Of a DNA stretch of 64,000 nt, positions 34,668 to 48,696 are shown one piece after another; the stretch's first letter is position 1, and every line of letters starts with the position of its first letter. The notes beneath the pieces were generated by a model. It saw only the letters and a list, made by a program, of their open reading frames with translations. It searched no databases and had not been told where the DNA came from. The position numbers were made by a program, and so were the translations under genes. The DNA is from Corella eumyota (Eukaryota; Chordata; Ascidiacea; Phlebobranchia; Corellidae): contig OY720102.1 in the NCBI GenBank assembly GCA_963082875.1, positions 1,674,001-1,738,000 on the forward strand. The letters run 5' to 3'.

Positions 34668-37286
34668 ATGCTTAAACTGGTTGTATTAGTTGTTTTATGT
34701 GGCTTTTTTAAGACCAATGCAATAACTTGGAATACGTATAAAGGATTAGAATATTACATTAAGAATTCGATGTCTCTTTTCGGTTACACCTACTTTCAAG
34801 CCTGGCAGGAATGCCAAAAATTAAACGCAAGTTTAGCAGTGGTAAAAAATGGAAGAATACAAAAGTTTTTGCGCAAAAAACTTAAAAGTAAGAGTCTATT
34901 ATATCCACTTAAAAGTAAAATTTCATTTTAAACATAAGCCTCCGCTTTTTGGCAACGCAAAAGTTTGTCTTTATGTTATTTAAATTTTTAAAAAGATTAA
35001 CTTTTAGAGTAGATTTGTAAATCGTCATTCTCTATTTAAGTTATCAAAACACACTTATTTATGAAGGCAGACTTGGGTTTTACATTGGACTGAATCGTAT
35101 AAACAACAACGTTAACCACAAAAGTTCATTCGCATGGATAGACGGGACTTCGTTGCAATACACTAGAGCATTTTGGAAATCCGGGAACCCAAATAGTTTA
35201 ACTGAAGACTGCGTGATTATGTTGCCCCAAACCAAAGCTTTGTGGCATGATGTTCCATGCAGCATAAAAGTGGATTATATTTGCCAACGTGAGGCTCTTG
35301 GTAAGGGTGTGCATGTTTTAAATACTTCTTGCTTTAAAATAGCGATAAATTACCGATTTTTTAAAATTTTTTAAAGGAATATGTTTCTAATATGCGCTTT
35401 GCCACATTTTGAAATTAATTTAAAGTTTAATTTGAAACAGTATTTTGTTAATTTGTTACAGCCTAAACCAGAATAAACCAAATACACTTTGAAAGTGCTT
35501 AAAAAAGGCTTATTAAAAATATCTAAACTTTACTTTAAAAGTTCAACTAAAGGCATCTAAAACTACCTTTAAACGTCTAATCAAATACATCTGAACCAAC
35601 CCCACAAAAGTCTAATTAACACATTTTAACCAACCTAAAAAACATCTAAACTTTACCTTACATTTAGTCTTTAAAGATGAGATTTGGCATGAACATAACG
35701 GAATGGAATATTACATCGAAGATGAAGACCTTTTAACGCTTCTAGAAGCTTACAGAGAATGCAAATCTAAAGGAGGAAATTTGGTTTTAATTAAAACAAA
35801 CGAAACTCGGGATTTTTTGAACCAGAAAATCAACGAAATGAAATATCAAGGTTTAGATATTTTTTTAAATAATAAAACAAATTTATTTTAAAGTATTTTT
35901 ACTCTACTGTTATTATCTAAAATAAATCACAAATGACCATAAAAATAACAACTGATTTATCCAATTCTACATCCTACTTGTAATTTACAGGTACCATAAA
36001 CGAGTACTGGATACTATATCTCGGCACTAAAGCTACAGACACCGTAAATTCGACATACATATATAAATCCCCAAAAAAATTTATTTTGCCGGATGGAGTT
36101 GCAATTTGGAGCGCAAATCAATCTGATATTTACAACTCAACAACGAAATTTGTTGCTATTAGCGACGATTTTGGAAATCCGTGGATAAGGGTTTCGATGA
36201 AAGATCGAAGATTTATTTGCGAGCGTAATGCAACTCGTAGGGTTTTAGTTTTCTAGTTTAATTGCAAAAGAACCTAGTCTAGTTCTAGATTATAATAAAT
36301 GCTTAATTTTTTTGTATAAATCTATATCTTCGATGTGGAAAGGTCGACTTCACGACTTAAACATATACTAAAACTATTACCCCGACCCAGTCTCGAAATG
36401 CCTGTGGCAGTTTGAGATATTACAAATTATAATTACCCGATAGTTAAGCTGCTGATTAAGTATTGGCTCAGCAGGACTTTATACCGTTTATAGCGCCTTA
36501 CTTAAGTGCGCTACAGCATGAGAGCAGTGAGAATTAAACCAACGATCTAACGTGGTGTAGCAAGTGTTCTTACCACTACACTAGGTTGCAGTTTTTAAAC
36601 TATTAAACCCTCATCGGTTTATTATTATATTTATAAAGGGTGGATACCAATACCATGCCCCACTACGAGTGTCACAACCACACTGACTTCAACAGATTCA
36701 ACAACCCAACCTAATGCTAAAACCACAACGATTTATGATACTGTTACCACTGAGAAATTGCAAAGCAGTGTCGTCGAATCTGAGGCAAAGAACGTACCTA
36801 GTTCATACGTAAGTTTTCTATCATTCGTTAATTTAAATCAATGCTATACTTAAAAACAGTACAAAATATTTACCTTTGTTGCATTTTTAGCAAGATTCGG
36901 AGCCGAATACATCGTTGTTCATTTCACTGCCAGTTCTTCTTATCTGTCTTCTCATGTCGCTCGTTGCAAATGTTTATTTCGTATGGAAACAAATAACGGA
37001 AATAAGGGAAAGAAAACTAAACAAGAGTTACATAAGTAAGTCAAAACATGCAATTTACTTCAATCTCTTCTTTTTTACTTAATCCCATTTTTGACAGTTA
37101 ATTATTGATAATATTATATAAAATTTAACTTAACAGCCTACACAAAATATTCCCCTAATTTATTTTACCCATAGCCATAATTTTTGACAAAAATTTGTTG
37201 TATTTAAAGGTATGTACCATGTAAAAGGGGAGCTGAAAAATGGTGATCCTTCTTATAACTCTGAAGCAGATCTTGTTCAAATGTAA
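34668..37286 (+). CDS. Type B membrane lectin B3 (NPN form)
   Basis: Exons 34668-34887, 35067-35300, 35677-35850, 35991-36236, 36639-36808, 36891-37035, 37210-37286; 421 aa, all splice sites present, no stop. Closest to B1 over exons 1-4: NSMSLFGYTYF in exon 1, NPN in CTLD1, YWILYLGTK in CTLD2. Differences from B1 include WKSGNPN for WDSGNPN and GTINEYW for DTINEYW at the exon 3/4 junction. The exon 4 donor is C/GTAGGG. Stalk ends VVESEAKNVPSSY, as in B4. Confidence 0.85.
36315..36591 (-). mobile_element. SINE in B3 intron 4
   Basis: Copy of SB1, of the B1-like sequence class. Confidence 0.75.
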
Positions 37287-37772
37287 AAACTCATCCTTAT
37301 TTCAAGCTGTTAAGATAGCGCCGCTTTATTTTTTACCAAGACTTTGTCCTCGCACTATCACTATAGAACTTTTTTGTTTATGCAATTTTACATTACTGTA
37401 CAAATTAACAACTAAAGCTCATTAAATTAAAGGCTACATTTTGTTATTTTTTATTAAACCATTTGAACCTTCACAGAAGGATAGGTTTAGTATTTTAATA
37501 GATAAAGGTATTTAGTTCTCTTAATATAACATGAGATTTACACAAAAACTGATTACAAAATAAAAAAATTGACGTTAGTTTATTTTAAAAACTATTTAAC
37601 TCTGTACAAACAAATCCAATAACACTTTTTTGTTCTTATTTTAATAAAATAAACCTTCAAAAGTTTAGTTTTCCAGAGTTGTCTTTAATAAATGTTGCTG
37701 TCCATCTCCAATAAAACTAGGCATTGTTTTATATACTTAATCTCCAAAAAAAATCCTGTAATTTTAATATAG

Positions 37773-39286
37773 GTAGAAAAGGATATTACATAGGCCTGAA
37801 TCGAATTTGGAAGCTAAATAATCTTAACAGCGCATTTACGTAGAATGATGGAACTGAGTTAACAAACACTAGTTCGTTCTGGAACCGAGGCGAGCCAAAT
37901 AGAAACAACAAGTATTGCGTTATGGCTTTGCCTTCAACACGAACTAAATGGCATGATGTAACTTGCGACCGAACGGAACGATATGTCTGTCAACGACAAG
38001 TCCACAACGGTAAGTTATGGCTTAATTGTACTTAGAAAAATGAATCAAGTAATCTTTAAATAACTATTTCGAATTATATCTAACTAGATTTATCTTATAT
38101 CCTTATCGTCGAGGCGGAAAAATTGACTTTGCAGCCTTAACATAGAGTAATATTAGTTACCCCGACCCAATCCTGAGTTGCCTATGGCAGTTTGGGATAT
38201 TATTAATTATAATTTTCCGATAATTACGCTGCTGATTCAGTGCTGGTACAGCAGGAGTTTATACCGTTTATAGTGCCTTACTCAAGGGCGCTACAGCATG
38301 AGAGCAGTGGGGGTCGAACTCACGACCTTTTACACAAACGGCCTTAATCTGTATGTAATGATAACCTTGTGACCTTTTTTAAAGTCTTTTTTTGTAGAAA
38401 CAGACGCATGCCAAACTATTCAAACAACCTTAGGACCTCAGCCCACTAACCGAACGACACAAGCTTATACCACAAAACAGCATACAACACGAGCCAAAAC
38501 TACAAACACTATAGAGCCAACAACATGGGCCACTACCACCGTTATTCAGGCTACTACAGATGTACTTGGTTTAACTCAACCTTCTTCTGTTGATTCACAA
38601 GAAAGCGATAAAACAACAAACGCTGCTACTTTAAAAAATAAAGTTGACAAAGAACCTACGGTAAGGAATTTTATTTAACTTAAAAATATGACAAATTCAA
38701 GACTAGACCGGGTCAGGGTATTATACGCTATACTTCAGCACAACTATAAGCACCTTACCTATAAAAATTAGTTTAAAATAAGAATATTAATTAAGGTTTT
38801 AGTGTGCTAGTGAAAATATTTTAAGCTATCGGTAACACAAATTTAAGAACAAAAAGTATGAAAGTGGGGCAACTTGAACGGCCTTTCAGTCTCCAACTAG
38901 ATGTCATGATTACTGACTTTAATTGTATTTTATTAACAGAAATCAGATCAGGATTCTCTTATATTGTTCATCCTGCTTGTTTGTATAATCTCTCTATTCC
39001 TTTTACTAACAGTGAACGGGTTTCTTATTTGGAAGTTAGTAAAAAAAGGGCGCGAAAGACGATTCAACAACAGCTATATTAGTAAGTTAAATAACTGCAT
39101 TCAATTATAAAAATATTACATTTAAAGTAATGTATTTTTAACCTATAAACAACCTTATAAGCAAAACATAGCCTAGTCTAAATAGAAAGGGAAAATTGAG
39201 TTTTTTTCTTAGGTATGGAAAACAGGAAAACGAATTACAAAATCAATCAGCGACCTAATTTGGAAGATGACACAGCAATAATTTAA
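37773..39286 (+). pseudogene. Headless type A lectin A4
   Basis: Exons 2-5: 37773-38009, 38398-38660, 38940-39081, 39213-39286. No first exon. The Trp of NRIWKL is kept, but TAG replaces the Trp codon of the WNDGTE stretch. Exons 3-5 are open and encode an intact stalk, TM helix and SYISM tail. Almost identical to A5. Confidence 0.85.
38097..38345 (-). mobile_element. SINE in A4 intron 2
   Basis: Copy of the type A intron 2 SINE, as in A5. Confidence 0.7.
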
Positions 39287-39807
39287 ACTTTTTTTCGTAC
39301 CAACATCTTATAACAATTGCATTTTAAAGCATAAAAATACGCCTTTTATTTAGTGACTTATAATATATTGGCATCAATTATCTATCATGTAAATGATCTT
39401 TAACCTATATTAAATATTTGTAACGTTTTCGTTCTTAACTGCAACAAAATTTGTTTTTTATTAATTTTTTAGCAAATCGTGAAGTTCAAACGACTTTTTA
39501 AAAGCATTTTTTATAATAAAAATACAAGTTAAAAGCAAAATTTTGATCTTATGCAAACACATTTAGTTCACAAATAAGGTGATACTTATATTTTGTTTAA
39601 TTTACATCTCAAACGTTTTTAATAATTTTCCGAAACTGTAAATTTCATGTGTTTATGTAATTAGGATCACAACACCAAAGGGGCTTTTAGGAATTTCAAA
39701 CAAAAACAAAAATAAGAGAAAATGGCCCTAATCTGTACAGGAAATTATCACAAAACTTTCAACTTTTCTTAACTTTCTGCGGTTCGATTTAGGAAGTAAT
39801 AAAAGCG

Positions 39808-39817
39808 GGAAAGTCCC
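39808..39817 (-). promoter_or_regulatory. kappaB site upstream of B4
   Basis: GGAAAGTCCC, 310 bp before the B4 ATG. Confidence 0.7.
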
Positions 39818-40126
39818 CGCTGCGTTTAAAAATAACGAACTTGCAGCGCGAGCATAAGTAAAATGGTTTAACCTAAAACGTAATGTTCTTTAAACAATCA
39901 AACATTAGGTGTTTAAACATTTGGTGTTTAAACTATTATGAATCATTTAAACTAAATATTTACAAAGTTAAACGATACGTGTTTAAAACGTAGGAAAAAG
40001 TTTATAAATTTAATAATAACCTAATAAAATTTTAGGGATTTGTATTGCTAAAAGTTCAATAACAAAACATTTTTTTTTAAATAAAAAGAAACAAAATTAG
40101 GTCAAATCAAATAGTGATAAGCCAGT

Positions 40127-42754
40127 ATGCTTAAACTGGTTGTATTAGTTGTTTTATGTGGCTTTTTTAAGACCAATGCAATAACTTGGAATACGTATAA
40201 AGGATTAGAATATTACATTAAGAATTCGACGTCTACTCTCGGTTACACCTACTTTCAAGCCTGGCAGGAATGCCAAAAATTAAACGCAAGTTTAGCGGTG
40301 GTAAAAAATGGAAGAATACAAAAGTTTTTGCGCAAAAAACTTAAAAGTAAGAGTCTATTATATCCACTTAAAAGTAAAATTTCATTTTAAACATAAGCCC
40401 ACGCTTTTTGGCAACGCAAAAGTTTGTCTTTATGTTATTTGAATATTTAAAAAGATTAGCTTTTAGAGTAGATTAGTAAATCGTCATTCTATATTCAAGT
40501 TATCAAAACACACTTATTTATGAAGGCAGACTTGGGTTTTACATTGGGCTGAATCGTATAAACAACAAAGTTAACCAAAAAAGTTCATTCGCATGGGTAG
40601 ACGGGACTTCGTTGCAATACACTAGAGCATATTGGTATTCTGGGGAGCCGAATCATTTAACTGAAGACTGCGTGATTATGTTGCCCAAAACCAAAGCTTT
40701 GTGGCACGATGTTACATGCAGTAGAAAAGAGCATTATATTTGCCAGCGTGAGGCTCCTGGTAAGGGTGTGCATGTTTTAAATACTTCTTGCTTTAAAATA
40801 GCGATAAATTACCGATTTTTTAAAGGTTATTAAGGAATATATTTATATTATGCGCTTCACCACATTTTAGAATTAATTTAAAGTTTAATTTAAAACAGTA
40901 TTTTGTAAATTTGTTACAGCCCAAACCAAAATAAACCAAATACACTTCAAAAGTGCTTAAAAAAGGCTTATTAAAAATATCTAAACCTTACTTTAAAAGT
41001 TCAACTAAAGGCATCTAAAACTACCTTTAAACGTCTAATCAAATACATCTGAACCAACCCCACAAAAGTCTAATTAACACATTTTAACCAACCTAAAAAA
41101 CATCTAAACTTTACCTTACATTTAGTCTTTAAAGATGAGATTTGGCATGAACATAACGGAATGGAATATTACATCGAAGGTGAAGCCCTTTTAACGCACT
41201 CAGAAGCTTACAGAGAATGCAAATCTAAAGGAGGAATATTGGTTATAATTAAAACAAACGAAACTCGGGATTTTTTGAACCAGAAAATCAACGAAATGAA
41301 ATACCAAGGTTTAATATTTATTAATTAATCTTACTTTACTAAATAAAAAAAATTGCAAACGACCATATGGGTAACAAATACTGTTTTTTAAATCATAGGG
41401 TAACAACTATTTTATCTACTTTTACAGATACCATAAACGAGTACTTGATACTATATATCGGCACTAAAGCTACAGACACAGTAAATTCAACATATCTATA
41501 TAAATCCATAAATAATTTTATTTTGCCGAATGGAATTGCAATTTGGAGCGCAAATCAATCTGATATTTACAACTCATCAACAAGATTGGTTGCTATTAGC
41601 GACGATTTCGGAAATCCTTGGATAAGGACCTCGACAGAAAATCGAAGATTTATTTGCGAGCGTAATGCAACGCGTAAGTGTTTAGTTTACTAGTTAAATT
41701 GTAAAATAACCTAGTCTATGCTAACCTAGTACCGAGTAAAGATAAATGCCTTAACACTTTTACTAGTGGTTTAATTTTTTTGTATAAATCTATTTCCTCG
41801 ATGTGAAAAGGTCGACTTCACGACCTAAACATAAACTAAAACTGTAACTCCGACCCAGTCTCGAAATGCCTGTGGCAGTTTGGGATATTACAAATTATAA
41901 TTACCCGATAATTAAGCTGCTGATTAAGTATTGGCTCAGCAGGACTTTATACCGTTTATAGCGCCTTACTTAAGTGCGCTACAGCATGAGAGCAGTGAGA
42001 ATTAAACCAACGATCTAACGTGGTGTAGCAAGTGTTCTTACCACTACACTAGGTTGCAGTTTTTAAACTATTAAACCCTCATCGGTTTATTATTATATTT
42101 ATAAAGGGTGGATACCAATACCATGCCCCACTACGAGTGTCACAACCACACTGACTTCAACAGATTCAACAACCCAACCTAATGCTAAAACCACAACGAT
42201 TTATGATACTGTTACCACTGAGAAATTGCAAAGCAGTGTCGTCGAATCTGAGGCAAAGAACGTACCTAGTTCATACGTAAGTTTTCTATCATTCGTTAAT
42301 TTAAATCAATGCTATACTTAAAAACAGTACAAAATATTTACCTTTGTTGCATTTTTAGCAAGATTCGGAGCCGAATACATCGTTGTTCATTTCACTGCCA
42401 GTTCTTCTTATCTGTCTTCTCATGTCGCTCGTTGCAAATGTTTATTTCGTATGGAAACAAATAACGGAAATAAGGGAAAGAAAACTAAACAAGAGTTACA
42501 TAAGTAAGTCAAAACATGCAATTTACTTCAATCTCTTCTTTTTTACTTAATCCCATTTTTGACAGTTAATTATTGATAATATTATATAAAATTTAACTTA
42601 ACAGCCTACACAAAATATTCCCCTAATTTATTTTACCCATAGCCATAATTTTTGACAAAAATTTGTTGTATTTAAAGGTATGTACCATGTAAAAGGGGAG
42701 CTGAAAAATGGTGATCCTTCTTATAACTCTGAAGCAGATCTTGTTCAAATGTAA
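40127..42754 (+). CDS. Type B membrane lectin B4 (EPN form)
   Basis: Exons 40127-40346, 40526-40759, 41135-41308, 41428-41673, 42107-42276, 42359-42503, 42678-42754; 421 aa, no stop, good donors (exon 4 donor C/GTAAGT). CTLD1 has EPN and WHD, with WYSGEPN. CTLD2 is of the B2-like class. The stalk and everything downstream match B3 instead, with the switch inside the intron 4 SINE near 41845, so B4 is a recombinant between classes. Confidence 0.86.
41783..42059 (-). mobile_element. SINE in B4 intron 4, mosaic
   Basis: The left part (to about 41850) matches the B2/B6/B7 copies; the rest matches B1/B3/B5. It marks a recombination point. Confidence 0.75.
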
Positions 42755-43240
42755 AAACTCATCCTTATTTCAAGCTGTTAAGATAGCGCCGCTTTATTTT
42801 TTACCAAGACTTTGTCCTCGCACTATCACTATAGAACTTTTTTGTTTATGCAATTTTACATTACTGTACAAATTAACAACTAAAGCTCATTAAATTAAAG
42901 GCTACATTTTGTTATTTTTTATTAAACCATTTGAACCTTCACAGAAGGATAGGTTTAGTATTTTAATAGATAAAGGTATTTAGTTCTCTTAATATAACAT
43001 GAGATTTACACAAAAACTGATTACAAAATAAAAAAATTGACGTTAGTTTATTTTAAAAACTATTTAACTCTGTACAAACAAATCCAATAACACTTTTTTG
43101 TTCTTATTTTAATAAAATAAACCTTCAAAAGTTTAGTTTTCCAGAGTTGTCTTTAATAAATGTTGCTGTCCATCTCCAATAAAACTAGGCATTGTTTTAT
43201 ATACTTAATCTCCAAAAAAAATCCTGTAATTTTAATATAG

Positions 43241-44754
43241 GTAGAAAAGGATATTACATAGGCCTGAATCGAATTTAGAAGCTAAATAATCTTAACAGCG
43301 CATTTACGTAGAATGATGGAACTGAGTTAACAAACACTAGTTCGTTCTGGAACCGAGGCGAGCCAAATAGAAACAACAAGTATTGCGTTATGGCTTTGCC
43401 TTCAACACGAACTAAATGGCATGATGTAACTTGCGACCGAACGGAACGATATGTCTGTCAACGACAAGTCCACAACGGTAAGTTATGGCTTAATTGTACT
43501 TAGAAAAATGAATCAAGTAATCTTTAAATAACTATTTCGAATTATATCTAACTAGATTTATCTTATATCCTTATCGTCGAGGCGGAAAAATTGACTTTGC
43601 AGCCTTAACATAGAGTAATATTAGTTACCCCGACCCAATCCTGAGTTGCCTATGGCAGTTTGGGATATTATTAATTATAATTTTCCGATAATTACGCTGC
43701 TGATTCAGTGCTGGTACAGCAGGAGTTTATACCGTTTATAGTGCCTTACTCAAGGGCGCTACAGCATGAGAGCAGTGGGGGTCGAACTCACGACCTTTTA
43801 CACAAACGGCCTTAATCTGTATGTAATGATAACCTTGTGACCTTTTTTAAAGTCTTTTTTTGTAGAAACAGACGCATGCCAAACTATTCAAACAACCTTA
43901 GGACCTCAGCCCACTAACCAAACAACACAAGCTTATACCACAAAACAGCATACAACACGAGCCAAAACTACAAACACTATAGAGCCAACAACATGGGCCA
44001 CTACCACTGTTATTCAGGCTACTACAGATGTACTTGGTTTAACTCAACCTTCTTCTGTTGATTCACAAGAAAGCGATAAAACAACAAACGCTGCTACTTT
44101 AAAAAATAAAGTTGACAAAGAACCTACGGTAAGGAATTTTATTTAACTTAAAAATATGACAAATTCAAGACTAGACCGGGTCAGGGTATTATACGCTATA
44201 CTTCAGCACAACTATAAGCACCTTACCTATAAAAATTAGTTTAAAATAAGAATATTAATTAAGGTTTTAGTGTGCTAGTGAAAATATTTTAAGCTATCGG
44301 TAACACAAATTTAAGAACAAAAAGTATGAAAGTGGGGCAACTTGAACGGCCTTTCAGTCTCCAACTAGATGTCATGATTACTGACTTTAATTGTATTTTA
44401 TTAACAGAAATCAGATCAGGATTCTCTTATATTGTTCATCCTGCTTGTTTGTATAATCTCTCTATTCCTTTTACTAACAGTGAACGGGTTTCTTATTTGG
44501 AAGTTAGTAAAAAAAGGGCGCGAAAGACGATTCAACAACAGCTATATTAGTAAGTTAAATAACTGCATTCAATTATAAAAATATTACATTTAAAGTAATG
44601 TATTTTTAACCTATAAACAACCTTATAAGCAAAACATAGCCTAGTCTAAATAGAAAGGGAAAATTGAGTTTTTTTCTTAGGTATGGAAAACAGGAAAACG
44701 AATTACAAAATCAATCAGCGACCTAATTTGGAAGATGACACAGCAATAATTTAA
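43241..44754 (+). pseudogene. Headless type A lectin A5
   Basis: Exons 2-5: 43241-43477, 43866-44128, 44408-44549, 44681-44754. No first exon. Exon 2 has two TAG codons, in NRIWKL and in WNDGTE; the second is shared with A4. Exons 3-5 are open. Confidence 0.85.
43565..43813 (-). mobile_element. SINE in A5 intron 2
   Basis: Copy of the type A intron 2 SINE, essentially identical to that in A4. Confidence 0.7.
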
Positions 44755-45275
44755 ACTTTTTTTCGTACCAACATCTTATAACAATTGCATTTTAAAGCAT
44801 AAAAATACGCCTTTTATTTAGTGACTTATAATATATTGGCATCAATTATCTATCATGTAAATGATCTTTAACCTATATTAAATATTTGTAACGTTTTCGT
44901 TCTTAACTGCAACAAAATTTGTTTTTTATTAATTTTTTAGCAAATCGTGAAGTTCAAACGACTTTTTAAAAGCATTTTTTATAATAAAAATACAAGTTAA
45001 AAGCAAAATTTTGATCTTATGCAAACACATTTAGTTCACAAATAAGGTGATACTTATATTTTGTTTAATTTACATCTCAAACGTTTTTAATAATTTTCCG
45101 AAACTGTAAATTTCATGTGTTTATGTAATTAGGATCACAACACCAAAGGGGCTTTTAGGAATTTCAAACAAAAACAAAAATAAGAGAAAATGGCCCTAAT
45201 CTGTACAGGAAATTATCACAAAACTTTCAACTTTTCTTAACTTTCTGCGGTTCGATTTAGGAAGTAATAAAAGCG

Positions 45276-45285
45276 GGAAAGTCCC
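45276..45285 (-). promoter_or_regulatory. kappaB site upstream of B5
   Basis: GGAAAGTCCC, 310 bp before the B5 ATG. Confidence 0.7.
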
Positions 45286-45594
45286 CGCTGCGTTTAAAAA
45301 TAACGAACTTGCAGCGCGAGCATAAGTAAAATGGTTTAACCTAAAACGTAATGTTCTTTAAACAATCAAACATTAGGTGTTTAAACATTTGGTGTTTAAA
45401 CTATTATGAATCATTTAAACTAAATATTTACAAAGTTAAACGATACGTGTTTAAAACGTAGGAAAAAGTTTATAAATTTAATAATAACTTAATAAAATTT
45501 TAAAGATTTGTATTGCTAAAAGTTCAATAACAAAACATTTTTTTTTAAATAAAAAGAAATAGAATTAGGTCAAATCAAATAGTGATAAGTCAGT

Positions 45595-48197
45595 ATGCTT
45601 AAACTGGTTGTATTAGTTGTTTTATGTGGCTTTTTTAAGACCAATGCAATAACTTGGAATACGTATAAAGGATTAGAATATTACATTAAGAATTCGACGT
45701 CTACTCTCGGTTACACCTACTTTCAAGCCTGGCAGGAATGCCAAAAATTAAACGCAAGTTTAGCGGTGGTAAAAAATGGAAGAATACAAAAGTTTTTGCG
45801 CAAAAAACTTAAAAGTAAGAGTCTATTATATCCACTTAAAAGTAAAATTTCATTTTAAACATAAGCCTACGCTTTTTGGCAACGCAAAAGTTTGTCTTTA
45901 TGTTATTTAAATTTTTAAAAAGATTAACTTTTAGAGTAGATTTGTAAATCGTCATTCTCTATTTAAGTTCTCAAAACACACTTATTTATGAAGGCAAACT
46001 TGGGTTTTACATTGGACTGAATCGTATAAACAACAAAGTTAACCAAAAAAGTTCATTCGCATGGATAGACGGAACTTCGTTGCAATACACTAGAGCATAT
46101 TGGTATTCTGGGGAGCCGAATCATTTAACTGAAGACTGCGTGATTATGTTGCCCAAAACCAAAGCTTTGTGGCACGATGTTACATGCAGCAGAAAAGAGC
46201 ATTATATTTGCCAGCGTGAGGCTCTTGGTAAGGGTGTGCATGTTTTAAATACTTCTTGCTTTAAAATAGCGATAAATTACCGATTTTTTAAAATTTTTTA
46301 AAGGAATATGTTTCTAATATGCGCTTCACCACATTTTGGAATTAATTTAAAGTTTAATTTAAAACAGTATTTTGTTAATTTGTTACAGCCTAAACCAGAA
46401 TAAACCAAACACACTTTGAAAGATGCTTAAAAAAGGCTTATTAAAAATATCTAAACTTTACTTTAAAAGTTCAACTAAAGGCATCTAAAACTACCTTTAA
46501 ACGTCTAATCAAATACATCTGAACCAACCCCACAAAAGTCTAATTAACACATTTTAACCAACCTAAAAAACATCTAAACTTTACCTTACATTTAGTCTTT
46601 AAAGAGGAGATTTGGCATGAACATAACGGAATGGAATATTACATCGAAGGTGAAGACCTTTTAACGCTCCCAGAAGCTTACAGAGAATGCAAATCTAAAG
46701 GAGGAGAATTGGTTTTAATTAAAACAAACAAAACTCGGGATTTTTTGAACCAGAAAATCAACGAAATGAAATATCAAGGTTTAGATATTTTTTAAATAAT
46801 AAAACAAATTTATTTTAACGTATTTTTACTCTACTGTTATTATCTAAAATAAATCACAAATGACCATAAAAGTAACAACTGATTTATCCAATTCTACATC
46901 CTACTTGTAATTTACAGATACCATAAACGAGTACTGGATACTATATCTCGGCACTAAGGCTACAGACACCGTAAATTCGACATATCTATATAAATCCCTA
47001 AAAAATTTTATTTTGCCGAATGGAGTTGCAATTTGGAGCGCAAATCAATCTGATATTTACAACTCAACAACGAAATTTGTTGCTATTAGCGACGATTTTG
47101 GAAATCCGTGGATAAGGGCTTCGATGAAAGATCGAAGATTTATTTGCGAGCGTAATGCAACTCGTAGTTCTTTAGTTTTCTAGTTTAATTGTAAAAGAAC
47201 CGAGTCTAGTTCTAGATTATAATAAATGCTTAATATTTTTGTATAAATCTATATCTTCGATGTGGAAAGGTCAACATTACGACTTAAACATATACTAAAA
47301 CTATTACCCCGACCCAGTCTCGAAATGCCTGTGGCAGTTTGGGATATTACAAATTATAATTACCCGATAATTAAGCTGCTGATTAAGTATTGGCTCAGCA
47401 GGACTTTATACCGTTTATAGCGCCTTACTTAAGTGCGCTACAGCATGAGAGCAGTGGGAGTTAAACCCACGATCTAACGTGGTGTAGCAAGTGTTCTTAC
47501 CACTACACTAGGTTGCAGTTTTTAAACTATTAAACCCTCATCAGTTTATCAGCGCGTATATTTATAAAGGGTGGATACCAATACCATGCCCCACTACGAG
47601 TGTCACAACCACACTAACTTCAACAGATTCAACAACCCAACCTAATGCTAAAACCACAACGATTTATGATACTGTTACCACTGATAAATTGCAAAGCAGT
47701 GCCGTCGAATCTGAGGCAAAGAACGTACCTAGTTCATACGTAAGTTTTCTATCCTTCGTCAATTTAAATCAATGCTATACTTAAAAACGGTACAAAATAT
47801 TTACCTTTGTTGCATTTTTAGCAAGATTCGGAGCCGAATACATCGTTGTTCATTTCACTGCCAGTTCTTCTTATCTGTCTTCTCATGTCGCTCGTTGCAA
47901 ATGTTTATTTCGTATGGAAACAAGTAATGGAAATAAGGGAAAGGAAACTAAACAAGAGTTACATAAGTAAGTCAAAACATGCAATTTACTTCAATCTCTT
48001 TTTTTTTACTTAATCCCATTTTTGAAAGTTAATTATTGATAATATTATATAAAATTTAACTTAACAGCCTACACAAAATATTCTCCTAATTTATTTTACC
48101 CATAGCCATAATTTTTGATAAAAATTGTTGTATTTAAAAATATGTACCATGTAAAAGGGGAGCTGAAAAATGGTGATCCTTCTTATAACTCTGAAGC
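45595..48197 (+). pseudogene. Type B lectin B5, chimaeric, last-exon acceptor lost
   Basis: Exons 45595-45814, 45994-46227, 46605-46778, 46918-47163, 47570-47739, 47822-47966, with the last-exon equivalent at about 48141-48217. Exons 1-6 are open. The acceptor before the last exon reads TTTAAAAATATG where other copies have TTTAAAGGTATG, so the AG is gone. Reading on through the intron stops at 48013 and gives a tail SKSKHAIYFN... that lacks the YISM motif. Exons 1-2 are of the EPN class, but the end of exon 2 (REALG) and exons 3-4 are of the B1/B3 class. It may still make a surface protein with a different tail. Confidence 0.7.
47242..47518 (-). mobile_element. SINE in B5 intron 4
   Basis: Copy of SB1, B1/B3 class. 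Confidence 0.75.
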
Positions 48198-48696
48198 AGA
48201 TCTTGTTGAAATGTAAAAACTCATCCTTATTTCAAGCTGTTAAGATGGCGCCGCTTTATTTTTTACCAAGACTTTGTCCTCGCACTATAGAACTTTTTTG
48301 TTTTTGCAATTATTCATTACTGTATAAATTAACAACTAACGCTCATTAAATTAAAGGCTACATTTTGTCATTTTTTATTAAACCATTTGAACCTTCACAG
48401 AAGGATAGGTTTAGTATTTTAATAGATAAAGGTATTTAGTTCTCTTAATATGACATGAAATTTACACGAAAACTGATTACAAAATAAAAAAATTTGACGT
48501 TAGTTTATTTCAAAAACTATTTAACTCTGTACAAACAAATCCAATAACACTTTTTGTTCTTATTTTAATAAAATAAACCTTTAAAAGTTTAGTTTTTCAG
48601 AATTGTTTTTAATAAATGTTGCTGTCCACCTCCAATAAAACTATGAGTTGTTTTATATACTTAATCTCCGAATAACATCTTGTAATTTTAATATAG

